DNA from: Pseudomonas sp. HOU2
GTDB taxonomy: Bacteria > Pseudomonadota > Gammaproteobacteria > Pseudomonadales > Pseudomonadaceae
Direction of reading: 5' to 3'
Length of the DNA stretch: 64,000 nucleotides
Assembly (NCBI RefSeq): GCF_040729435.1
Contig: NZ_CP160398.1
Coordinates: forward strand, 744,001 to 808,000
Shown: in pieces, positions 17,397 through 24,657 of the stretch
How positions within the stretch are numbered: position 1 is the first letter of the stretch
Layout of the letters: every line of letters begins with the position of its first letter
The notes under the pieces: model-generated
Told to the model about the DNA's origin: nothing
Seen by the model: only the letters and a program-made list of their open reading frames with translations
Databases searched by the model: none
Position numbers and translations under genes: made by a program

Positions 17397-18365
17397 ATGC
17401 CCGCCACCGTTCTGGTACTGGTTGAAACCATCAATGACTATTTACCGATTCTCGAGCATCAGGGCTTTCATCTGATCCTCGCACCAACCCCTGCCGAACG
17501 TGCGCAAGCCATCGCCAGCCACGGCGCACGGATCGACGCGGTGCTGACCCGTGGCCCGCTGGGACTGACCGCTGAGGAAATCGCCGCCCTGCCAGCACTG
17601 AAAATCATCACCGTGATCGGCGCCGGTTATGAACACGTCGACCTGCAGGCTGCCAGCGATCGCGGGATCACCGTGACCAACGGCGCCGGGGTCAACGCTT
17701 CGTCGGTGGCCGATCACGCGATGGCGATGCTGTTGGCGCTGGTGCGCGACATTCCGCGCTGCGATGCGGCAGTGCGCCGGGGTGAATGGCCAAAAATCAT
17801 GCGCCCTTCGCTGGCCAATAAACGCCTGGGCATTCTCGGCCTGGGCGCGGTGGGCATGGCGATTGCCAAGCGTGCCCAGCTCGGTTTCGACATGCAGATC
17901 AGTTATCACAACCGTCAACTGCGCAGCGATGTGCCTTATGCGTTCTGCTCGACGCCAACCGAACTGGCACGCGCCTCGGACTTTCTGATCATCGCTACGC
18001 CGGGCGGCATCGGCACCCAGCATCTGGTGACTCGCCCGGTGCTCGACGCCCTTGGCCCGAACGGTTTCATTGTCAACATCGCCCGGGCGAGTGTCATCGC
18101 CACAGCGGATCTGATCACTGCCCTCGAGCAACGGCGAATTGCCGGCGCCGCACTGGACGTGTTCGATCACGAACCGCAGGTGCCGGATGCACTGAAAGTG
18201 CTGAGCAACGTGATTCTCACGCCGCACGTTGCCGGCCTGTCACCCGAGGCCACCCAAGGCACGGTAGAGCTGGTCGGCAAAAACCTCGTGGCGTTCTTCT
18301 CCGGGCAACCGGTGCTGACGCCGATCGCCCTGCCCCCCAGGCTCAACAACCAGCGCGTGCATTGA
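17397..18365 (+). CDS. D-isomer specific 2-hydroxyacid dehydrogenase
   Basis: 322 residues. The NAD(P) Rossmann motif LGILGLGAVGMAIAK is in the centre. The family's catalytic Arg, Glu and His are in VNIARAS, DVFDHEP and LTPHVAG. LKIITVIGAGYEHVD and NGAGVNASSVADHAMAML are the conserved substrate-domain segments. It reduces 2-keto acids such as glyoxylate or hydroxypyruvate, or the reverse. The usual RG after the catalytic Arg is RA here, which is tolerated in the family. ACAGGAG precedes ATG 17397. Confidence 0.9.
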   Translation: MPATVLVLVETINDYLPILEHQGFHLILAPTPAERAQAIASHGARIDAVLTRGPLGLTAEEIAALPALKIITVIGAGYEHVDLQAASDRGITVTNGAGVNASSVADHAMAMLLALVRDIPRCDAAVRRGEWPKIMRPSLANKRLGILGLGAVGMAIAKRAQLGFDMQISYHNRQLRSDVPYAFCSTPTELARASDFLIIATPGGIGTQHLVTRPVLDALGPNGFIVNIARASVIATADLITALEQRRIAGAALDVFDHEPQVPDALKVLSNVILTPHVAGLSPEATQGTVELVGKNLVAFFSGQPVLTPIALPPRLNNQRVH

Positions 18366-18521
18366 AAAGCGCCGGCAGCGCCCTGCTGCCGTACCTATTC
18401 GAAACGCTGATTATCCTGCAACACGCTAACCTATAAGACCGCTGCGCGCTTGTGGCCGCCCGAGTGCGCCATTAGATTAGCCAATGATGTCTGGCCTCCA
18501 AAATAAGCAGAAGGGATAAGC

Positions 18522-19589
18522 ATGGCGCTTACTGACCAGTCCACCCGTATCCGCGCTGGCGAAGAACTCGATGCCAGCCTGATCGATCCGTACCTCAAGG
18601 CGCACATTCCGGACCTGACCGGCACCCCGCAGATCAGCCAGTTCCCCGGCGGTGCGTCGAACCTGACGTACCTTCTGGAGTACCCGCAGCAGGAATTCGT
18701 GCTGCGCCGGCCGCCGTTCGGCCACAAGGCCAAATCCGCCCACGACATGGGCCGCGAATTCCGCATCCTCAATCAACTGCGCGACGGTTTCCCGTACTGC
18801 CCGAAAGCCTACGTGCACTGCACCGACGAGTCGGTGATCGGCGCGGAGTTCTATGTGATGGAACGGGTCAAGGGCATCATCCTGCGCTCCGACCTGCCGC
18901 CAGAACTGGGCCTTGATGCGGCCAGGACTGAAGCACTGTGCAAGAGCTTCATCGACCGTTTCGTCGAACTGCACCGGGTTGACTACAACGCCTGCGGCCT
19001 CGGCGATCTGGGCAAGCCTGAAGGCTACGTCGCCCGTCAGATCAAAGGCTGGAGCGAGCGCTACGAAAAGGCCCTGACCCCGGATGCGCCGCACTGGGAG
19101 CAGGTCAAAACCTGGCTCAACGACAAGATGCCGGCCGACCATCCGACCTCGAGCATCGTCCACAACGACTATCGCTTCGACAACGTGATCCTCGACCCGG
19201 ACAACCCGATGCAGATCATCGGCGTGCTCGACTGGGAACTGACCACCCTCGGCGATCCGCTGATGGACCTGGGCAACACCCTCGCCTACTGGATTCAGGC
19301 CGATGATCCGGCACCGGTGCAACTGATGCGCCGCCAGCCGAGCCATGCTCCGGGCATGCTGACCCGCCGCGAGTTCGTCGATTACTACGCCGAACGTGCG
19401 GGTATCCGGATCGACAATTTCGACTTCTACTACACCTACGGCCTGTTCCGCCTGGCAGGCATCGTGCAGCAGATCTACTACCGCTTCTACCACGGCCAGA
19501 CCCAGGACAAACGCTTCGCGCAGTTCATTCACATGAACAAACTGCTGGAGCACATGAGCCTGCAGGTCATTGCAAAATCGAGCCTCTGA
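18522..19589 (+). CDS. APH-fold phosphotransferase (ACAD10/11 N-terminal-like)
   Basis: 355 residues with the aminoglycoside-phosphotransferase/choline-kinase fold: GGASNLTYLL (P-loop-like), VMERVKG hinge, catalytic loop VHNDYRFDNVIL and the metal Asp in GVLDWELTTLGDP. The same domain is fused to acyl-CoA dehydrogenases in eukaryotic ACAD10/11, where it phosphorylates 4-hydroxyacyl-CoA. The next gene is an SDR, 22 bp downstream, a pairing common in Pseudomonas, so a role in hydroxy-fatty-acid handling is plausible but inferred. AAGGGATAAGC precedes ATG 18522. Confidence 0.88.
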   Translation: MALTDQSTRIRAGEELDASLIDPYLKAHIPDLTGTPQISQFPGGASNLTYLLEYPQQEFVLRRPPFGHKAKSAHDMGREFRILNQLRDGFPYCPKAYVHCTDESVIGAEFYVMERVKGIILRSDLPPELGLDAARTEALCKSFIDRFVELHRVDYNACGLGDLGKPEGYVARQIKGWSERYEKALTPDAPHWEQVKTWLNDKMPADHPTSSIVHNDYRFDNVILDPDNPMQIIGVLDWELTTLGDPLMDLGNTLAYWIQADDPAPVQLMRRQPSHAPGMLTRREFVDYYAERAGIRIDNFDFYYTYGLFRLAGIVQQIYYRFYHGQTQDKRFAQFIHMNKLLEHMSLQVIAKSSL

Positions 19590-19611
19590 CGGCCCACACC
19601 AAGGAACCCTT

Positions 19612-20379
19612 ATGTCCAAGACTCAGTTGTTCGACCTCGACGGCAAAATCGCATTCGTCTCCGGCGCCAGCCGTGGCATCGGTGAAGCCATCGCCAAACT
19701 GCTGGCCCAGCAAGGTGCCCACGTGATCGTCTCGAGCCGCAAGCTCGAAGGCTGCCAGCACGTCGCCGACGCCATCATCGCTGCCGGCGGCAAAGCTACC
19801 GCCGTGGCCTGCCACATCGGTGAAATGGAACAGATCAGCCAGGTATTCGCCGGGATCAAGGAACAGTTCGGCCGCCTCGACATTCTGGTCAACAACGCGG
19901 CGACCAACCCGCAGTTCTGCAACGTGCTGGACACCGATCTGGGCGCATTCCAGAAGACCGTCGACGTGAACATTCGCGGCTACTTCTTCATGTCGGTAGA
20001 AGCCGGCAAGCTGATGCGCGAGAACGGCGGCGGCAGCATCATCAACGTCGCCTCGATCAACGGGATTTCACCGGGCGTGTTCCAGGGCATCTATTCGGTG
20101 ACCAAAGCGGCAGTGATCAACATGACCAAGGTCTTCGCCAAGGAATGCGCGCAATTCGGCATCCGCTGCAACGCCCTGCTGCCGGGTCTGACCGACACCA
20201 AGTTCGCTTCAGCGCTGGTGAAGAACGATGCGATCCTCAAGCAGGCACTGACGCAGATCCCGCTCAAGCGCGTGGCCGATCCAAGTGAAATGGCCGGCGC
20301 GGTGCTGTATCTGGCGAGTGATGCGTCGAGCTACACCACCGGGGTTTCGCTGAATGTGGACGGTGGGTTCCTGTCCTGA
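19612..20379 (+). CDS. short-chain dehydrogenase/reductase
   Basis: 255 residues, classical SDR. Cofactor motif SGASRGIGEAIAKLL, NNAATNPQ, catalytic Ser in IINVASING, YSVTKAA (Tyr-x3-Lys) and the C-terminal TGVSLNVDGG are all present. It is translated from ATG 19612 behind AAGGAACCCTT, shortly after the APH-fold kinase, so the two form an operon. Likely a 3-hydroxyacyl or related alcohol/ketone oxidoreductase in the cytoplasm; substrate unknown. Confidence 0.92.
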   Translation: MSKTQLFDLDGKIAFVSGASRGIGEAIAKLLAQQGAHVIVSSRKLEGCQHVADAIIAAGGKATAVACHIGEMEQISQVFAGIKEQFGRLDILVNNAATNPQFCNVLDTDLGAFQKTVDVNIRGYFFMSVEAGKLMRENGGGSIINVASINGISPGVFQGIYSVTKAAVINMTKVFAKECAQFGIRCNALLPGLTDTKFASALVKNDAILKQALTQIPLKRVADPSEMAGAVLYLASDASSYTTGVSLNVDGGFLS

Positions 20380-20400
20380 TTTCTCTGACAAATGATTAAC

Positions 20401-20493
20401 CCTGTGGGAGCGGGCTTGCCCGCGAAGACGTAGTGTCAGGCACCATCGCTTTGAATGACACACCGCATTCGCGGGCAAGCCCGCTCCCACAGG
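20401..20493. repeat. paired REP element, GTGGGAGCGGGCTTGCCCGC family
   Basis: CCTGTGGGAGCGGGCTTGCC and the mirror GGCAAGCCCGCTCCCACAGG, 22 bp after the SDR stop. Confidence 0.9.
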
Positions 20494-20580
20494 GGTTCTC
20501 TGTCAGTCAATGACTTTGGGCCATTACCTGACGAAGCGCACCTACAACTTCCGCAACAGCAAACGCGCAGCGCCACAGCG

Positions 20581-20802
20581 CTACTGCGTGACACACCGGG
20601 TGGTGGTGATATGCCGAGTGACCTGCTCGTCAACGTACATATCGCCGGACACCTGAGTGTTTTCCAGCGTCTGACAAGTACGCACCGGCGGCGGTGGAGG
20701 TGCAGCAGGAGGCGGTGGTGGCGGACTGGCGCAGCCACTGAGCAGCGCAACGGAGAAAGCCAGCGACAACGGCAGATACACGCGTTTCCCAGGATTATTC
20801 AT
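20581..20802 (-). CDS. small proline-rich lipoprotein
   Basis: 73 residues from ATG 20802 (MNNPGKRVYLPLSL). A lipoprotein signal peptide ends in the lipobox LLSGC. The mature protein starts CASPPPPPPAAPPPPPV, a proline spacer, and continues with TCQTLENTQVSGDMYVDEQV and ITTTRCV, which leaves two cysteines able to form a disulfide. Probably attached to the outer membrane. I do not know a function. The frame is open upstream to 20883 but without signal-peptide logic. Confidence 0.65.
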   Translation of the reverse strand: MNNPGKRVYLPLSLAFSVALLSGCASPPPPPPAAPPPPPVRTCQTLENTQVSGDMYVDEQVTRHITTTRCVTQ

Positions 20803-21008
20803 AGGACGATCCGCGGTGAATGGAAGAGCCACTTCCGCCATTGCGCACGAATACCGCGGATGACGGAAGACCTGACCACTCATTCTTTATAGCCGACCAC
20901 CCTGTAAGCGCCAGTGAAATGGAGGGGGATGGGGGAACTGGCTGTCGATTTTGTGGGGAGCAAAGCTGAGTGGGAGGGATACATCAGCAAGAAATGTGTT
21001 CTCTGCAA

Positions 21009-21312
21009 GGCCGCCATCGCTGGCAAGCCAGCTCCCACAGGTGTGAGTATTTCTGCCAGAAACAGGCCGACTGTGAGGCCGCCATCGCCGGCAGGCCAGC
21101 TCCCACAAGGATTGAGTATTTCTGACAAAACTAGGTCGGCTGTCAGGCCGCCATCGCCAGCAGGCTGGCTCCCACAAGGATTGAGTATTTCTGCCAGAAA
21201 CAGGTCGGCTGTCAGGCCGCCATCGCCAGCAGGCCGGCTCCCCCAAGGAGTAGTATTCCTGCCAGAAACAGGTCGGCTGTCAGGCCGCCATCACCAGCAG
21301 GCTGGCTCCCTG
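21009..21312. repeat. tandem array of about 68-bp units each holding one REP half
   Basis: Units start at 21009, 21077, 21146, 21215 and 21283 (the last truncated). Each begins GGCCGCCATCGCCAGCAGGC, continues with a GGCTCCCACAAGG segment and ends with GTATTTCTGCCAGAAACAGG plus TCGGCTGTCA. The REP half is always in the same orientation, so these are direct repeats rather than hairpin pairs. A single CTGTAGGAGCTGCCG-family half follows at about 21322-21354. Confidence 0.9.
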
Positions 21313-21389
21313 AAGCCCCAGATCAAAAGATCGCAGCCTGCGGCAGCTCCTACACTGGCCGAGTGTCAGCTCGCCGAAAGCTTTTGATC

Positions 21390-21675
21390 TGAGGGCCCGT
21401 CGGCAGGCTGAGTGGAGGGATTTATCCGGGGGTGGGAGCGCAGCGACCGTTTGGCGCAGCCAAACACAGCGAGAGGAGGTGCAGCGAAGCAAACCGTAGG
21501 CGCTGCCCCCCGGATGAATCCCGCAGCGAAGGAACCCGAGCCCAGGCGAGGGCCGAACGTCAGGGTAAAGCCTTTTGGGTTACCTTTTCGGCGTTTGGAA
21601 AAGGTGACCCGCCGTAAGGGCGGAACCATAGGAGGCCGTTACCGCAGCAACGGATATACACCCCAAACCCCCTAA
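21390..21675. other. GC-rich non-genic segment resembling an interspersed Pseudomonas element
   Basis: Open frames exist on both strands. The minus-strand one (21366-21629) would read MVPPLRRVTFSKRRKGNPKG and GAAPTVCFAAPPLAVFGCAK, low-complexity and basic, a type often seen as a spurious 'hypothetical protein' at many loci in fluorescent pseudomonads. No ribosome site was found. I treat it as a repeat-like or non-coding segment rather than a gene. Confidence 0.4.
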
Positions 21676-21679
21676 AACC

Positions 21680-21937
21680 CTAAGCCATATCCGGATCCCG
21701 AGCAGCCCGCAAAGAATTACTCTCCAACTCATACCGCAACTCATCCACCAGCGCCGCCACCGACTCCGGCGTACGCAACGCATCAAGCTTCAACCCGCTG
21801 ATCACCAGATCCACCTGCCCCGAATCCGGGTGATACAACTTCACTGTCAGCGAATGATCCCCATCCACTGAACACTCGCACGCCAATGGCGAAAAACTCT
21901 GTTCGAGGCTGGCGCGCAACTGCGCAAGATTCATCAT
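21680..21937 (-). CDS. DUF1652 domain-containing protein
   Basis: 85 residues beginning MMNLAQLRASLEQSFSPLAC. The pattern (short helix, C.C, then DHSLTVKLYHPDSGQVDLVI and a VAALVDELRYEL helix) fits DUF1652, a small family largely confined to Pseudomonas with no known function. Start 21937 is preceded by AAAGGAAC; the frame is open to 22000 without family similarity. It lies alone between a regulator gene and the repeat-rich region. Confidence 0.8.
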   Translation of the reverse strand: MMNLAQLRASLEQSFSPLACECSVDGDHSLTVKLYHPDSGQVDLVISGLKLDALRTPESVAALVDELRYELESNSLRAARDPDMA

Positions 21938-22071
21938 GGAGCCTGTTCCTTTAGCTGTTTCGAAGGGAGACGATCCCAAGCCGACAGGCTCGTATCGCAC
22001 CCCAACAGACTAAGAACTGCCCCACCGCACCAGAACCTGCATTTGCACCGCATCAATTAGTGCATTTGCAC

Positions 22072-23568
22072 CTAACGCTGGCCCTTCGTGCCGCGCTCGC
22101 CAGAAAACAGCCCGCGCTCCCGCGCCCAGACAATCGCCTCGCTGCGACTGTGCACATCGAGCTTGGAATACACCGTCGCCACATGATTGCGCACCGTATT
22201 CGGCGCCAGCTTCAGGCGTGCGGCGATCTCCTTGTCAGCCAGCCCTTCGCAGATCAGTCCCAGCACATCGCGCTCGCGCGCCGTCAGGTCAGTGAACGAC
22301 ACGCTCGGCAGTTGCGGCGAGTTGACCTTCTTCACGTTGGCCAGTTTTTCGATCAGCGTCCGGCTGAACCACGAAGCATCCTTCATCACCTCTTCAATCG
22401 CCGCCACCAGCTCCAGCTCGGTGCGCTTGCGTTCAGTGATGTCCATCAGCACCAGCAAATAGCACGGCGTGTCCTGGATATTCACGGTGTCGGCAGACAC
22501 CGCGCACTCCAGCAGATCCGCATCCTTCTTGCGCACCCGGACGTCGACCCGATCAACCCGACCGCTTTTCGCCAGGGCGGTCAGCAGTCGGGCCCGCGCG
22601 CCATCGTCGTCGATGAAATGCAGTTGGGTCACGGTTTTACCGACGACATCGTCACTCTCGTACGCCAGAGCGTCGAGGAACGCCTGATTGACATCGATCA
22701 CCTGCTGCTCTTCGGCGGTGCAGATCAGAATCGGCACCGGGGTCAGGCGGAACGCCTTGGCAAAACGCTCTTCACTCTGACGCAGCGCCACCTCGGCCTT
22801 GTGGCGCAGCTCCATGTCGACGAAGGAAAACAACATGCAATCCTCATCATTGAGCACCAACGGCTGCCCGGCAACGATCACTTGCTTGCTGCCGCCATCG
22901 GGCAGGTGCAGTTGCGCCTGCATCTGCGGAATGGTCGCCACATCGCGCAGGCGCTGGATCGCCAGATCTCTTTGCTCGGCCTGTTCGAAAATATCGATTT
23001 CATAGGCTGAAGTGCCGATCACCTGCTCGCGGGTGTAACCGGTCATCTCCAGAAACCCCGGATTGACCTTGATGTAGCGCAAATCGCTGAGGCGGCAGAT
23101 CACCGCCGGCGCCGGGTTGGCGTTGAAGGTCTTTTCGAAGCGCTGCTCGGCGTTGGCCCAATCGGTGACGTCGCTCATGATCAAGACCAGCGACTCCGGC
23201 TGCCCTTCGCGGTCGGTCAGCACCATGCTGCGCACGCTGTGCACCCAGACATGCTCGGGATCTTCCACGGCGCTCAGCTCGATCAACAGATCACTGAAGA
23301 CTTCGCAACGGGCGACGCGGCTGATCGGATAGTTTTCCGGGGGGATCACGTGATTGTTGCGATAACGCAGAGTGAAACGTTTGGCGTACTCATCGGCATT
23401 TACGCCCAGCTCACCGATCCGGCTGACACCGTGCATCGCCAGCGCCGCCTCGTTGGCCCAGAGGATGCTCTGATCGAGCTCCAGCAGAATCACCCCGTCG
23501 GACAGCCCGGCGATGATCTGCTGCAGCTGGCGACGGTTGGTTTCAGTGGTCAGGACTTCCTGGCTCAT
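22072..23568 (-). CDS. multi-PAS LuxR-type transcriptional regulator
   Basis: 498 residues. Three PAS-like domains are visible: about 10-130 (IIAGLSDGVILLELDQSILW), about 140-260 (NANPAPAVICRLSDLRYIKV) and about 270-390 (RLTPVPILICTAEEQQVIDV). A LuxR/GerE helix-turn-helix closes the protein (LTARERDVLGLICEGLADKE, then NTVRNHVATVYSKLDVHSRS). No kinase or receiver domain is present, so it probably senses a ligand or redox state directly. ATG 23568 (MSQEV) has GGAGATCC. It points away from the molybdenum hydroxylase genes but is the nearest regulator beyond the LysR gene. Confidence 0.88.
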   Translation of the reverse strand: MSQEVLTTETNRRQLQQIIAGLSDGVILLELDQSILWANEAALAMHGVSRIGELGVNADEYAKRFTLRYRNNHVIPPENYPISRVARCEVFSDLLIELSAVEDPEHVWVHSVRSMVLTDREGQPESLVLIMSDVTDWANAEQRFEKTFNANPAPAVICRLSDLRYIKVNPGFLEMTGYTREQVIGTSAYEIDIFEQAEQRDLAIQRLRDVATIPQMQAQLHLPDGGSKQVIVAGQPLVLNDEDCMLFSFVDMELRHKAEVALRQSEERFAKAFRLTPVPILICTAEEQQVIDVNQAFLDALAYESDDVVGKTVTQLHFIDDDGARARLLTALAKSGRVDRVDVRVRKKDADLLECAVSADTVNIQDTPCYLLVLMDITERKRTELELVAAIEEVMKDASWFSRTLIEKLANVKKVNSPQLPSVSFTDLTARERDVLGLICEGLADKEIAARLKLAPNTVRNHVATVYSKLDVHSRSEAIVWARERGLFSGERGTKGQR

Positions 23569-23654
23569 TGGATCTCCACAGGGAATGCACGTGTGAAGAT
23601 TACGACCGCAGGCAATCGTGATCGTGCCGAACATAAATTCCCGCACCATCACAG

Positions 23655-23757
23655 TCCCCCTGTGGGAGCGAGCTTGCTCGCGAATGCGGTATTTCAGTCA
23701 AATAATTCGTCGGCTGACACACCGTCTTCGCGAGCAAGCTCGCTCCCACAAGGGGGA
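23655..23757. repeat. paired REP element, GTGGGAGCGAGCTTGCTCGC family
   Basis: TCCCCCTGTGGGAGCGAGCT and its mirror ending CTCGCTCCCACAAGGGGGA. Its right edge touches the stop codon of the LysR gene. Confidence 0.9.
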
Positions 23758-24651
23758 TCAAGGTTGGCCTGACATGTCCACCAGCTCGCGCAACGTATCG
23801 AGAAACAGCCTGAGCACCGGCGAAGCATCATCCGCCCGGTAAGTGGCATACAACGGCACCTCCGGCAGCGCAGGGGTCAGCTTGCGAAACACCAGCCCCG
23901 CCGGTGCCAGTTGCTCGATCGAAGCCGGCAGCAGCGCCACCCCAAACCCGGCGCGTACCAGGCTGAGCAACGTCTGCACCTCGATCACCTGCTGGCGGAT
24001 CTGCGGCGTGAAACCGGCCTGAATACAGCACTGATAGAGAAAGTTGGCAAACCGCGACTGCTTCAGCTCCAGCGCGACAAACGGCTCCTGCGCCAGATCC
24101 GCCGGCGCCAGCACTTCGCGGCTGGCCAGCGGATGATCAGCCGGCATCACCACATGAATCGGCTCGTAGATCAGCAGTTCATTGCGCAACAGCGGATCGT
24201 CATAACCGACGCGGAACACGCAAGCGTCGATACGTTTTTCCTTCAGCGCCTTGACCTGCGCCGCCGGGGTCATTTCATGCAGCCGCCAGTTCACCTGCGG
24301 ATAGCGCTCGCGAAACAGGTGCAGGGCCTTGGGCAGCACACCGACCATCACCGAACTGATCATGCCGATCTCCAGCTCACCGAGCTGCCCGCGCCCGGTC
24401 TGACGGGTCAGGTCCAGCGCCCGCTCAAGCTGTTCGAACACCAGCGGCGCCTGCTCCTTGAGCATCTGCCCCGCCGCTGTCAGCTCGACCCGATGGTGAC
24501 TGCGCTCGAACAGCGGCGTGCCGAGTTCTTCTTCCAGCAGACGAATCTGCTGGCTCAGCGGCGGCTGGCAGATGTGCAGACGCTCGGCGGCGCGACCGAA
24601 ATGCAGCTCATCGGCCAGGGCCATGAAATAGCGCAGCAGACGCAGGTCCAT
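23758..24651 (-). CDS. LysR-type regulator (CatR/BenM-like branch)
   Basis: 297 residues. MDLRLLRYFMALADELHFGRAAERL and QPPLSQQIRLLEEELGTPLF are typical of the CatM/BenM/IlvY branch, which often responds to aromatic or keto-acid intermediates. The C-terminal effector domain is complete. It starts 6 bp after the stop of the molybdenum hydroxylase large-subunit gene on the same strand, so it is probably co-transcribed with it and may regulate it. Confidence 0.88.
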   Translation of the reverse strand: MDLRLLRYFMALADELHFGRAAERLHICQPPLSQQIRLLEEELGTPLFERSHHRVELTAAGQMLKEQAPLVFEQLERALDLTRQTGRGQLGELEIGMISSVMVGVLPKALHLFRERYPQVNWRLHEMTPAAQVKALKEKRIDACVFRVGYDDPLLRNELLIYEPIHVVMPADHPLASREVLAPADLAQEPFVALELKQSRFANFLYQCCIQAGFTPQIRQQVIEVQTLLSLVRAGFGVALLPASIEQLAPAGLVFRKLTPALPEVPLYATYRADDASPVLRLFLDTLRELVDMSGQP

Positions 24652-24657
24652 GGCGGT

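Noticed and set aside
21009..21312. Possible CRISPR array
   Set aside because: The repeats are about 68 bp and contiguous with no unique spacers; each carries a REP half, and no cas gene is nearby.
21366..21629. 87-residue minus-strand hypothetical protein
   Set aside because: No ribosome site, low-complexity basic composition, overlapping open frames on the other strand; kept only as a repeat-like segment.
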